A program made the position numbers and the translations under genes. Positions 42,877 through 51,692 of a DNA stretch of 64,000 nt are shown in pieces. This DNA comes from DATCYX01 sp963714425. Its GTDB lineage: Bacteria > Chloroflexota > Anaerolineae > Anaerolineales > UBA4823. Every line of letters begins with the position of its first letter. Position 1 is the stretch's first letter. The notes beneath the pieces were generated by a model, which was not told where the DNA came from, made no database searches, and was given only the letters and a program-made list of their open reading frames with translations. The DNA is taken from contig CAVQOI010000001.1 of assembly GCA_963714425.1 (NCBI GenBank), forward strand, positions 1-64,000, read 5' to 3'.

Positions 42877-44028
42877 CTAAGGTCTGGTTGAAGGATCGAA
42901 TAATTTGATGTGCTCATCGACAGCAAAACGATCGGTCATCCCGGCGATGTAGTCGCAGATGGTGCGCTCGCGGCCGCGCTCCTCGATAAGCTCCTGAATA
43001 TGTCCGGGTAAGATCGATGGCTCGATGCAGTACGCGTTGAACAGGTCACTGATGATCTGTTCAGCTTTCATTTGCATGCGCACCACGCGATGATGGCGAT
43101 ATAGATGATTATACAAGAAATCTTTTAGCTGCCGGTTGCGCCGGTGCATATCCTCGCTGTAGCCGATAACATTATGCGGAAGCTTTTGCAATTCGTCTAC
43201 GGATTTAACGTTGCTCTCCTGCAACCGAGCGTTCGTAGTGTGCACAAGGTCGGTCACTTCCATGCCGATCAAACGCCGGATCAACCTGTGGCGGGTTAGC
43301 TCATCTAATACCGCATCATGCCAGCCAACGCTGTCGACCAGGATCTCCCATAAGGTGATGCCTTCCAGCATGTGAGGCGCGATCATGCCCGAGCGCAGGC
43401 CGTCGTCCAGATCATGCGTGCTGTACGCCAGCTCGTCGGCGACGTTTGCAATCTGCGCCTCCAGGTGGCCGCGCATCTCGGGATTGTACTCGCTGGCATC
43501 GGAGATGTCGTACTCGGATTCGTGCTTGACGATGCCCTCGCGCACTTCCCAGGTCAGGTTCAGACCAGAAAATTCGGGATAGCGTCGTTCCAGGAAGGTG
43601 ACAATGCGCAGAGATTGCTTATTGTGGTCAAAGCCACCGAACTCCTGCATCAGGCGAGCCAGAGTGGTTTCTCCAGAATGCCCGAAAGGCGGGTGGCCTA
43701 AATCGTGAGCTAGGCATATCGTTTCTAGAAGGTCCTCATTGGCGCCTAGAGCACGAGTGATTGTGCGCCCAATCTGCGAGACTTCCAGTGTGTGCGTCAG
43801 ACGAGTGCGGTAATAATCGCCTTCATAATTGATAAAGACCTGAGTCTTGTACTCCAGGCGACGGAAGGCGGTCGTGTGCAAAATGCGGTCGCGGTCTCGC
43901 TGGAAAGCTGTGCGGTATTCCGGCTCGTCCTCTGGAAAAAGGCGGCCTTTGCTGTCTTTGCTGTGGCAGGCATACGGCGCCAGCGCCTGGTCTTCAAGGG
44001 CTTCAAGTTTTTGGCGAGTTAAAAACAT
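42877..44028 (-). CDS. dgt: Deoxyguanosinetriphosphate triphosphohydrolase-like protein
   Basis: A 383-residue HD-domain dNTPase that removes triphosphate from dGTP or other dNTPs. Conserved parts are the N-terminal GRLFPEDEPEYRTAFQRDRDRI, RRLEYKTQVF, the HD metal ligands in RLTHTLEVSQ and LAHDLGHPPFGHSGE, and a third ligand Asp in DELAYSTHDLDDG. It is of the usual length for the non-E. coli-type subgroup. The greA start lies 23 bases downstream. Confidence 0.92.
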   Translation of the reverse strand: MFLTRQKLEALEDQALAPYACHSKDSKGRLFPEDEPEYRTAFQRDRDRILHTTAFRRLEYKTQVFINYEGDYYRTRLTHTLEVSQIGRTITRALGANEDLLETICLAHDLGHPPFGHSGETTLARLMQEFGGFDHNKQSLRIVTFLERRYPEFSGLNLTWEVREGIVKHESEYDISDASEYNPEMRGHLEAQIANVADELAYSTHDLDDGLRSGMIAPHMLEGITLWEILVDSVGWHDAVLDELTRHRLIRRLIGMEVTDLVHTTNARLQESNVKSVDELQKLPHNVIGYSEDMHRRNRQLKDFLYNHLYRHHRVVRMQMKAEQIISDLFNAYCIEPSILPGHIQELIEERGRERTICDYIAGMTDRFAVDEHIKLFDPSTRP

Positions 44029-44085
44029 CGATGATCGCTATCCTGGAAAACATATTCCTGAGAAACGTAGGGATTTAATTATAAT

Positions 44086-44910
44086 CTAATTGGAATCAAG
44101 GGGGTGAGAGGTGCCTAGACGGGTGCCGGAGCGGCTGCCCAGAAGAGCTTGCCCAACTTGCCCTGCTGTTACCCCAGAAAAAATAAAAATTTCCAGGCCT
44201 GGGATCTCCTGAGCCAAAGCAAGGCTCTGATGCACCTTGCTTGCCATGCCCCCCGTCACATCCGTGCCGCTGGAGCCGCTCAACGCCGGGGCGATCTCGG
44301 GAAGGCTCTCAGGTGTGATCTCTGGAATCAGTTTCGTGCAGGCTGGAAAGTCTGCCCATACGCCTTCTTCCAACCCAGCCAGCAGGATCCGCTGGGGGAG
44401 CAATTGTCGCGAAAGGTGGGCGAACAAATCTTCCGTGGATAGAATCGTCCCGCCTCGCACGGTATCGAAGATCACATCGCCATGGATCACCGGTATCAAG
44501 CCAGCTGCCAGCGCAGCGCGCAAGGGAGCCAAATCCCAAGAGGCTACTTGCCCGTCGTGGGCGATAACGCTCGCAGAAGGAGGAAAGGCTACAGCAGGTA
44601 ACCCTGCAGCCTGTAAGGCATCGGTCACTAGACGGTTAAGCGCGGCGGCCTCCCTCCACACCTCGGCGAAGCCGACCCATTCACGCTGCGTATGAACTCC
44701 CTGGCGTGTGCCATATCGCCTGGCGGGGATATGCCCAAAGGAACCAGCGCCGTTGCCTACGACAAGCTGCAGAGAGGGCTTTTTGGCGCAAGCCGTGGCG
44801 ATCTCTTGCGACAGGCGGGCGATGACTTCCAGATGAGGCGAGTGTGGTGTGTTCTTATCGGTGATGAGCGAGCCGCCGAGCTTCAGAAAGTAGAGGGAAT
44901 GATTGAGCAT
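44086..44910 (-). CDS. Isopentenyl phosphate kinase
   Basis: A 274-residue amino-acid-kinase fold enzyme that makes isopentenyl diphosphate from isopentenyl phosphate, the last step of the archaeal-type mevalonate pathway. The N-terminus FLKLGGSLITDK, the phosphate-binding VVGNGAGSFGHIPA (with the His diagnostic of this enzyme among amino-acid kinases), PVIHGDVIFD and DVTGGMASKV are present. It lies 142 bases downstream of a mevalonate kinase gene on the same strand. An alternative pathway of this sort is known in the Chloroflexota genus Roseiflexus. Confidence 0.9.
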   Translation of the reverse strand: MLNHSLYFLKLGGSLITDKNTPHSPHLEVIARLSQEIATACAKKPSLQLVVGNGAGSFGHIPARRYGTRQGVHTQREWVGFAEVWREAAALNRLVTDALQAAGLPAVAFPPSASVIAHDGQVASWDLAPLRAALAAGLIPVIHGDVIFDTVRGGTILSTEDLFAHLSRQLLPQRILLAGLEEGVWADFPACTKLIPEITPESLPEIAPALSGSSGTDVTGGMASKVHQSLALAQEIPGLEIFIFSGVTAGQVGQALLGSRSGTRLGTSHPLDSN

Positions 44911-45052
44911 GGGTGCTTAGCTGAGTGGAATTTGGGAAGATCAGTAGATAAACACATTTTACTGCAAATGCCAGCCACGTCAGAGTCTCTATTGGTTCTC
45001 CTCCTTCATCGCTAGATTTGCTAACAAATGAACTCCTCTGCTCCCAGACATG

Positions 45053-45997
45053 TCAGCTTCCCACCTCCGTCAGAATTGTTCGCTGCGCCCCAGCACCCTC
45101 AAGCGCCTTGGCGATCTCGTGAGCCAACTCGGGAAATGCGAGTGCGATCATGTTCCCCCCTCGCCCGCCTCCTGAGAGCTTCGCCCCCAGCGCTCCAGCG
45201 GAGCGTGCTGCACCTACCAGGCGGTCCAGCTCCGGAGAAGAGACTCCAAGATCTTGGAGCAGGGAATGATTGCGATCCATAAGCGTGCCAAGTGTCTGTG
45301 GTTGCCCGCTCTCAATCGCCTCCCGCGCCTGGCGGCTGATTTCCCCGACAGCATCGAAAAGAGATTCGTATCGAGGTGTGTCTGAATGCCATTGGCGGCG
45401 CACGTTGCTCACAGCGGTCCCTGTCGGGCTGGCGATACCCGTATCACCGATGACAACTGTGAAGGGGGCGGAGACGTGCAAGGTTTCGATGGGCTGGCCG
45501 CGCACAAAATAGACCGGTTTTGAGTAGGTGATGACACTGTTATCGATGCCCGACGGCGTCCCGTGGTGCAGTTTTTCAACTTCGAAAGCCAGCGCAGATA
45601 CCTGCTCGTCCTCCAGCTGAGCGCCCAAAAACGCAGACAAGGCGCGGATCACTGCAACCGACACGGCTGCCCCGGAGCCTAATCCGGCAGCAACCGGGAT
45701 GGTTGATGTCACCCGCAGTGTGCAGGCTGGCAGCCGAATGATATCCAACTGCCCGAGTACAGCGTTTACTGCTGCAGCCAGGGGGTGCTCGCTGGGCAGG
45801 TCGGAGAGTTCTGCCTCCAGGCCAATTGCTGGTGCCTGAATGCGCAGGCTGCCCGGTTTCCCACGCAGGTCTGGGGTCACTACCGCTCGGGCGCGCACCT
45901 GCTCGACAGGCGCTGCAATCGCAGGCCTGCCGTAAACGACGGCATGTTCTCCGAACAGGATAACCTTTCCTGGAGCGGTGGCGGTGAATGCAGGCAT
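45053..45997 (-). CDS. mvk: Mevalonate kinase
   Basis: A 314-residue GHMP kinase. Substrate motif APGKVILFGEHAVVYGRPAIA, ATP loop IPVAAGLGSGAAVSVAV, the catalytic Asp in HGTPSGIDNSVITY and the last motif GALGAKLSGGGRGGNMIAL all match mevalonate kinase. The start at 45997 gives the normal family N-terminus; the longer frame to 46021 adds eight residues. It sits between a UbiA prenyltransferase and isopentenyl phosphate kinase. Confidence 0.92.
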   Translation of the reverse strand: MPAFTATAPGKVILFGEHAVVYGRPAIAAPVEQVRARAVVTPDLRGKPGSLRIQAPAIGLEAELSDLPSEHPLAAAVNAVLGQLDIIRLPACTLRVTSTIPVAAGLGSGAAVSVAVIRALSAFLGAQLEDEQVSALAFEVEKLHHGTPSGIDNSVITYSKPVYFVRGQPIETLHVSAPFTVVIGDTGIASPTGTAVSNVRRQWHSDTPRYESLFDAVGEISRQAREAIESGQPQTLGTLMDRNHSLLQDLGVSSPELDRLVGAARSAGALGAKLSGGGRGGNMIALAFPELAHEIAKALEGAGAQRTILTEVGS

Positions 45998-46047
45998 TCG
46001 CGCATCATTGCGAGGGCGCAAGGCGCCCGAAGCAATCTCCCATTAAT

Positions 46048-46935
46048 TCAGAAAACATAAAAAATAATCAATACCGATATCCCCCACAACATGATGACTG
46101 CCTGCAAAGGCCGGTCTGAAAAGAGAACATCCTCTGGCGCCCCACCGCTGTGCTTGATCTGGATCAAATAGAGATAGCGAAAAATCCCGTATAGCACAAA
46201 GGGAATGGTGAGCATCATCACGTGGTTATCCGGCAGGTTGGGTGCTGAGAATGTATATAGGCTGTAGGCGATGATGGTGGTTCCTGAAACAATCGTGATG
46301 AACTGATCCAGCAGGGGAATGGTATAGCCATCTAGCACGCGGCGGTGAGAGTTGGCTCCATCCGCCAGGAGTGCCAGCTCAGCACGGCGTTTGCCAAACC
46401 CGATGTACAGGGCTCCAAGCGTTGTGACCACATATAGCCAGGGCGAAAAGCGCGCCACATGGATCAGTGAGACACCAGCGCCCACACGGAGGACGAACCC
46501 CGCCGACAGGGTGAGCACGTCGAAGATGGGAATGTGCTTGATCCACTTAGAGTAAGCCAGGTTGGAGAGCAGGTATAACAGGCCAATTGCGGCGAAGGCG
46601 GGGGAGAGCAAATATGATAATGGGAAAAGTACGATAATCAGCCCATACGCTACTGTGCGCGCCAGGGGTAGTGGCAGCTCTCCAGAAGCAATTGGCCGCA
46701 GGCGTTTGCGTGGATGGTGGCGATCGGCTTCGATGTCGATCATGTCATTGAGAAGATAAACAACACCAGAGAGCAAGCAGAAGATGAAAAAGCCAGCCAG
46801 CGTTCTGAGGATATCAGGCACGTGAGTGGGGGTGAGCTGGCGATCGAAGACAATTGCGGCAAAGAGCAAGCCGTTCTTCACCCATTGTTTCGGACGCAGG
46901 GCACGTACCAGCGCCTTCCCGGTTTTCCCAAACAT
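46048..46935 (-). CDS. UbiA-family prenyltransferase (decaprenyl-phosphate phosphoribosyltransferase type)
   Basis: A roughly 295-residue polytopic membrane enzyme. It begins ALRPKQWVKNGLLFAAIVF and has the first Asp-rich motif NDMIDIEADRHHP with KRLRPIASGEL, both typical of the subgroup that joins polyprenyl phosphate to 5-phosphoribosyl diphosphate. About nine hydrophobic segments. The start at 46935 (MFGKTGKALV) is chosen over 46974 on family grounds. It is followed after 50 bases by mevalonate kinase, grouping prenyl supply with prenyl use. Confidence 0.87.
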   Translation of the reverse strand: MFGKTGKALVRALRPKQWVKNGLLFAAIVFDRQLTPTHVPDILRTLAGFFIFCLLSGVVYLLNDMIDIEADRHHPRKRLRPIASGELPLPLARTVAYGLIIVLFPLSYLLSPAFAAIGLLYLLSNLAYSKWIKHIPIFDVLTLSAGFVLRVGAGVSLIHVARFSPWLYVVTTLGALYIGFGKRRAELALLADGANSHRRVLDGYTIPLLDQFITIVSGTTIIAYSLYTFSAPNLPDNHVMMLTIPFVLYGIFRYLYLIQIKHSGGAPEDVLFSDRPLQAVIMLWGISVLIIFYVF

Positions 46936-47130
46936 GCTGGTATGATAGTAGTGAAGAAGAGATTCGTCAACCACGAACCAGGCGTATGGTGGAATTAATT
47001 GCAGAATTGCAATTTGCTCTAGGTTAGCGTGGTTTTTCCACCTCTTGTCATTTTTTTTGATTACTTCGAAGGTCGAATCGTTGAATTACCAGGAGATTTT
47101 CTAGTTTCGTGTTAAAATATTTTCAATCTG

Positions 47131-47247
47131 GATCGGCGGTCGTCGCTGGAGCCGGGCACTACCCGGTGCCTGTGACGGCGTCGGGTCAGGCCAATCCCGT
47201 CGAAAAGTGCCGCCGTTCTCATCCTGGCAGCAGAGGAAACGCCGATC
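47131..47247 (+). promoter_or_regulatory. Structured RNA leader, candidate molybdenum-cofactor riboswitch
   Basis: A G+C-rich 117-base element closed by a perfect 8-bp stem (GATCGGCG 47131-47138 with CGCCGATC 47240-47247). Inside are three further hairpins: CCGGG/CCCGG (47152-47166), GACGGCG with CGCCGTT (47174-47180 with 47211-47217, one G-U pair) enclosing CGGG/CCCG (47182-47199), and TCCT/AGGA (47222-47237), whose 3' arm is the likely ribosome site. The closing stem ends 1 base before the ATG of a molybdoenzyme subunit gene, so folding would hide the start region. Architecture and context fit the Moco RNA motif; the identity is inference, the structure is seen directly. Upstream an A+T-rich TTAAAATATTT at 47112-47122 may be the promoter. 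Confidence 0.65.
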
Positions 47248-47248
47248 C

Positions 47249-48136
47249 ATGACGACCTGGACATATTACCATCTCGCTGAAAACATCCCTGATGCCCTGC
47301 TGGCGCTCTCGAAGGCGCCTGGTCCTGCACGCCTGGTTGCAGGTGGAACGGATCTGTTGTTAGATATTCAGCAGGGGCGCCACCCCGCTGTACATACCTT
47401 AGTTGATGTAACCCGCATCCCAGAGATGGTACGCCTCGAAGTGCGCTCGGACGCTCTATACGTTGGAGCCGCCGTGCCGCTTAACACCGTGGTCACTTCG
47501 CCGCTTGTCCGCCAGCACGCACAGGCGCTGGTCGAGGCCGCCGGCTTAATCGGCGGACCGCAGGTGCGCAACACTGCCACGCTCGGAGGTAATGTGGCTC
47601 ATGCCCTGCCTGCCGGGGATGGCACGATCGCCTTGCTTGCTCTGGACGCGCTGGCTGAGGTGATCAGCCTGGGAGGCTCACGCCAGTTACGCATGCAAGA
47701 GCTGTTCGCTGGGCCCGGGCGCTCGACCCTTGACCCGCACAGCGAGCTGCTTGCGGGGTTCCTGATTCCTATTAGCGCTCTCGGTCAAGCCTCGGCATTC
47801 CAGCGGGTCATGCGTCCCCAAGGAGTGGCTATCGCTATATTGAATATGTGTGTATGGTTGCAGAGAGATGCGGATCTGATTAGCGATGTGCGTATTGCCA
47901 TAGGACCCTCGGGGCCTACCCCTTTTAGAGCACATCATACTGAGGGGGTCTTGCGTGGACAGACCTGGGGTGAGGACATATTAGATCAGGCCTGTGAAAC
48001 ATTGGTCGGTGAGGCGCGTTTCCGCACCAGCCCGCACCGCTCCACAGCGGAATACCGACAGAAAATGTCGGCTGTGCTTTTACGTGAGACATTGCTAACT
48101 GCCTGGCAAAGAAGCTGGTTAGACGTTGCTAGTTGA
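47249..48136 (+). CDS. Xanthine dehydrogenase-type FAD-binding subunit
   Basis: A 295-residue FAD subunit of a molybdenum hydroxylase (CoxM/XdhB type), carrying electrons from the iron-sulphur centres to an acceptor. The two FAD motifs are ARLVAGGTDLLLD near residue 29 and NTATLGGNVAHALPAGDG near 108; a C-terminal CO_deh_flav_C domain follows. The ATG at 47249 immediately follows the structured leader, whose last hairpin contains agagga. The partner subunit begins 98 bases downstream. Confidence 0.9.
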   Translation: MTTWTYYHLAENIPDALLALSKAPGPARLVAGGTDLLLDIQQGRHPAVHTLVDVTRIPEMVRLEVRSDALYVGAAVPLNTVVTSPLVRQHAQALVEAAGLIGGPQVRNTATLGGNVAHALPAGDGTIALLALDALAEVISLGGSRQLRMQELFAGPGRSTLDPHSELLAGFLIPISALGQASAFQRVMRPQGVAIAILNMCVWLQRDADLISDVRIAIGPSGPTPFRAHHTEGVLRGQTWGEDILDQACETLVGEARFRTSPHRSTAEYRQKMSAVLLRETLLTAWQRSWLDVAS

Positions 48137-48158
48137 AAGTTGTAAGTTGAAGGTTGGA
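48131..48158 (+). repeat. Heptad tandem repeat, second locus
   Basis: Units AGTTGAA, AGTTGTA, AGTTGAA, GGTTGGA, overlapping the stop codon of the FAD-subunit gene. Same unit type as at 21203-21230. Confidence 0.7.
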
Positions 48159-48233
48159 AGAACTTAGGTATTGGAGGTATCGAGATCTCGGCATTGATAG
48201 TCAATTTCCCGCCTTCAAGTTGAGAGGATAGTA

Positions 48234-51056
48234 ATGGATATACATGTTAATGGTAAACAAATCGAGATCGAACCGCTTCCGGGGGAGATGTTGAGCGACT
48301 TACTGCGTGAGCGCCTGGGATTAACCGGCACCAAGATCGGCTGCAACGAGGCCGAATGCGGTACTTGCACGGTATTAGTGGACGGATCCCCGGTGCTTTC
48401 TTGCACTTATCCTTCCGCCAAAGCCGCTGGAAGACACATCCTGACCATTGAGGGTCTGGCTGGGCAAACGTATGCCGACCTTGACCGTGAAAATGGATCG
48501 AGCGAGACACAGCCGGATCAATTGCATCCCCTCCAGGAAGCATTCATCCAGCATGGCGCGGTGCAGTGTGGCTTCTGTATCCCAGGGCAGATCATGACTT
48601 CGTATGCCTTGTTGCAATCCAATCCACAGCCAAGCGAGGCAGACATCCGCTATGCCCTGAAGGATACTTTGTGCCGATGTGCGGGGTATCCCACCATCAT
48701 CCGCTCGGTGCAAGCGGCAGCCGAAGCCTCGCGTACGGGGAAACCGCTTGCTCCACCTGAATTCCCTGCACCGCAAGGCGCTCCAGCTCAGGCTGTGATC
48801 GGCACGCTCCAGCCGCGTCCCGACGCAGTCGAAAAAGTAACCGGTGCGGCGCTCTTCACCGATGATCTAAAATTTGAAGGCATGTTGCATGGGTCTGTCC
48901 GCCGGACCGGGGTGCCCCATGCCATCGTGACAAGCGTGGATGTAGAGAAGGCTCTCGCTCTTCCAGGAGTGGTGGCTGTATTGACCGCCGTTGACATCCC
49001 AGGCGAGCATGATCACGGTCTGGTGGTCAAAGACTGGCCCAGCCTGGTTGGCGTCGGTGAGCGAGTGCGCTTTGTGGGCGATGCGGTCGCCCTTATCGCT
49101 GCAGAATCTCGAGAGATCGCCTTGCAGGCGCGCGATCTGATTGGTGTGGAGCTTGACCCGCAGCCCGTGGTGAGCGATCCTGTGCAGGCATATCGTCCAG
49201 ACGCCCCCCAATTGCATGCCAAGGGGAATCTTCTCAAGCACATCAAGGTGCGCAAAGGCGATATGGAGCAGGGCTTCGCTGAAGCGGATGTCGTCCTGGA
49301 GCACACATTCTATACCCAAATGACCGAGCACGCCTTCCTGGAACCGGAATGTAGCATTGCCCGCCTCACGCCAGAGGGGCGCATGGAAGTTTACGTGGGC
49401 TCGCAGATCCCGTATTCGGATCGTGAGGAAGTCTCGCGGGCTTTGGGTTGGCCTGAAGAGCGCGTGCGCGTCTTGGGCCAGTTGATGGGAGGTGGGTTTG
49501 GCGGGAAAGAGGATATCGCCGGGCAAGTTCACGCGGCTCTGCTGGCCAACGCGACTGGACGTCCTGTCAAGGTGCTCTTCGATCGCCATGAAAGTCTGCT
49601 GGTACATCCTAAGCGCCATGCCACCCAGATCCGGGTTAAGCTCGGCGCAAAGCGCGATGGACGCTTGACTGCTGTGGAAACCGAGCTATACGGAGACACA
49701 GGGGCTTATGCCTCGCTCGGCGAAAAGGTGATGACGCGCGCCACTACCCACTCGTCCGGTCCTTATGAAGTGCCTCATGCTCGCGCTGATTGCTATGCCA
49801 TGTACACCAACAATCCCCCTGCGGGAGCTTTCCGTGGTTTTGGAGTGACCCAATCGGCATTTGCCATTGAGACCATGATGGATATGCTGGCGGAGACTCT
49901 TAAGATGGACCCAGTGACGCTCCGGCGCCTGAATGCGTTACGATTGGGGAGCGTGACTAACACTGGCCAAACCTTGCGCGAGAGCGTTGGGCTGCTGGAA
50001 TGCTTAGATCGTGTAGAGGCTGAGATGCAACGCCTGAGTGAGAGCGAGCCCTACACCCCCCGTAAAGTGGAAGGTGCTCCACACCTGGTACGCGCCTGGG
50101 GTATTGCTGCAGCTTACAAGAACACTGGCCTGGGCGGGGGCGCACCAGATAAGGCCGGGGCAGAGGTGGAGCTTCACCAGGATGGCACACTGGAAGTGCG
50201 CACGTCCTCGGCAGAGCTGGGGCAGGGACTTGTGACGGTATTGCAAATGATCGTGGCGGAGGAGTTTAACCAGCCACCGCGTAATGTGCGCGTGCTGGTG
50301 ATGGACACTGACCTCACACCCGATGGCGGCCCGACCACAGCATCACGCCAGACCTATGTCACGGGCAATGCCGCCCGTGGTGCCGCCCAGGCATTGCGCC
50401 AGGCTATCGCCACCACCCTGGCAGAGAAATTCGACCAACCCCCTGAGCGTATCCGCTTCATCGAGGGGCTGGCTCAAGTGAACGGGCAAACTATCCCTCT
50501 CGGGGACGTTGTCGCTGCCATGCATGACGAGGGGCGCGAGCCACGTGCCTTGTTCGAATACTGGGCACCTACCACCCAACCATTAGGGGAGGGAGGGGAC
50601 ATGCACTTTGCTTATTCGTTCGCTGCCCAGGCTGCTGAGGTGGAGGTGAATACCCTCACCGGAGAAGTGAGCGTGCTGCGCCTGATAGCCGCAAATGATG
50701 TGGGTAGGGCTGTTAATCCGCTGGGCTTACACGGACAGGTGGAAGGGGGCGTGATGATGGGACTGGGTAATGCCCTAACCGAGCACTTCATCGTCGAAGA
50801 CGGGGAGGTGTTCAGCGACCACCTGGCGCGCTATCGCATGCCATCAATTACCCATACGCCCGAGATCATTTCGATTGTTGTGGAGCACCCTGCGGCGGAG
50901 GGACCATATGGGGCGAAAGGCGTAGGGGAAATCGTCAGCATTCCCACCACTCCAGCCATTACAAATGCCATTTATAATGCAGTTGGGGCGCGCATCGACC
51001 GCTTGCCGGTAGACCAGGAAGTCGTTCTTCAAAAAATGCGAGCAGGCAAACAGTGA
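48234..51056 (+). CDS. Molybdenum hydroxylase, fused 2Fe-2S and molybdopterin subunit
   Basis: A 940-residue fusion. Residues 1-80 are a plant-type 2Fe-2S domain (CNEAECGTCTVLV), 85-160 the second 2Fe-2S domain (CGFCIPGQIM, LCRCAGYPTI), and about 185-935 the molybdopterin-binding large subunit. In it, GGGFGGKED, the substrate-binding Arg in AFRGFGVTQ and the catalytic Glu in GAKGVGE are xanthine dehydrogenase/aldehyde oxidase marks; CO-dehydrogenase's AYRCSFR is absent. FAD is on the separate preceding gene. The ribosome site gagagga precedes the ATG. With an SsnA-type aminohydrolase downstream, a purine or other N-heterocycle is the likely substrate (inference). Confidence 0.92.
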   Translation: MDIHVNGKQIEIEPLPGEMLSDLLRERLGLTGTKIGCNEAECGTCTVLVDGSPVLSCTYPSAKAAGRHILTIEGLAGQTYADLDRENGSSETQPDQLHPLQEAFIQHGAVQCGFCIPGQIMTSYALLQSNPQPSEADIRYALKDTLCRCAGYPTIIRSVQAAAEASRTGKPLAPPEFPAPQGAPAQAVIGTLQPRPDAVEKVTGAALFTDDLKFEGMLHGSVRRTGVPHAIVTSVDVEKALALPGVVAVLTAVDIPGEHDHGLVVKDWPSLVGVGERVRFVGDAVALIAAESREIALQARDLIGVELDPQPVVSDPVQAYRPDAPQLHAKGNLLKHIKVRKGDMEQGFAEADVVLEHTFYTQMTEHAFLEPECSIARLTPEGRMEVYVGSQIPYSDREEVSRALGWPEERVRVLGQLMGGGFGGKEDIAGQVHAALLANATGRPVKVLFDRHESLLVHPKRHATQIRVKLGAKRDGRLTAVETELYGDTGAYASLGEKVMTRATTHSSGPYEVPHARADCYAMYTNNPPAGAFRGFGVTQSAFAIETMMDMLAETLKMDPVTLRRLNALRLGSVTNTGQTLRESVGLLECLDRVEAEMQRLSESEPYTPRKVEGAPHLVRAWGIAAAYKNTGLGGGAPDKAGAEVELHQDGTLEVRTSSAELGQGLVTVLQMIVAEEFNQPPRNVRVLVMDTDLTPDGGPTTASRQTYVTGNAARGAAQALRQAIATTLAEKFDQPPERIRFIEGLAQVNGQTIPLGDVVAAMHDEGREPRALFEYWAPTTQPLGEGGDMHFAYSFAAQAAEVEVNTLTGEVSVLRLIAANDVGRAVNPLGLHGQVEGGVMMGLGNALTEHFIVEDGEVFSDHLARYRMPSITHTPEIISIVVEHPAAEGPYGAKGVGEIVSIPTTPAITNAIYNAVGARIDRLPVDQEVVLQKMRAGKQ

Positions 51057-51062
51057 ATTCGT

Positions 51063-51692
51063 ATGAGTATGACTGAGCCACCGCGCTGGCTGGAATGGGC
51101 GCGGGAAATCCAGGCGCTGGCGCAGACGGGCTTCCATTACGCTGAGAACGAATACCAGCGAGAGCGCTATCATCGTCTCAGTGCGATCGCGGCAGAGATC
51201 ATTGGACAGCACAGCAATTTTGGGGTGGAAACCCTCATGGGCGTCTTTGATCGTCAGGTGGGCTATGCCACGCCGCGCGTGGATGTGCGTGGGGCGATCT
51301 TCCGAGATGGCGAGCTGCTGCTGGTCTGTGAGCGTCAAGATGGCGGATGGACTATGCCGGGCGGATGGGCAGACGTGGGTGACGTTCCCTCACAAGCCGT
51401 CGAGAGGGAGGTGTGGGAGGAGGCAGGCTTGCGCGTTAAAGCCAGCCGTCTGATCGGCGTATATGATGCCAATCGGGTAGGTCCCTTGGAGCTATTTCAT
51501 GCGTTCAAACTGGTTTTCTTGTGCGACTTGATTGGTGGAGAGCCAACACCAAGCTCTGAGACGTCTGAGGTTTCCTTCTTTGCCTTTGATGAAATCCCTC
51601 CATCTCTATCCGGTGAGCGCACGCTCCCTCGCCATATCGCAGATGCTTTCGCTGCCCTGGGGGACCCACAGCGCCTTGCGGTATTTGATTGA
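51063..51692 (+). CDS. NUDIX hydrolase
   Basis: A 209-residue protein with an N-terminal helical domain (NUDIX_N_2-like, residues 1-65) and a Nudix domain whose box reads GWADVGDVPSQAVEREVWEEAGL; the first acidic residue of the box is Asp rather than Glu. Such proteins cleave nucleoside diphosphates linked to another group. It starts 6 bases after the molybdoenzyme gene and its TGA overlaps the next ATG, so it belongs to the same operon. The substrate is unknown. Confidence 0.9.
   Translation: MSMTEPPRWLEWAREIQALAQTGFHYAENEYQRERYHRLSAIAAEIIGQHSNFGVETLMGVFDRQVGYATPRVDVRGAIFRDGELLLVCERQDGGWTMPGGWADVGDVPSQAVEREVWEEAGLRVKASRLIGVYDANRVGPLELFHAFKLVFLCDLIGGEPTPSSETSEVSFFAFDEIPPSLSGERTLPRHIADAFAALGDPQRLAVFD

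Noticed and set aside
47186..47235. Resemblance to SRP RNA (GTCAGG ... AGCAG words)
   Set aside because: The two conserved words are too far apart and the closing stem is tied to the downstream start codon, so a riboswitch-like leader fits better.
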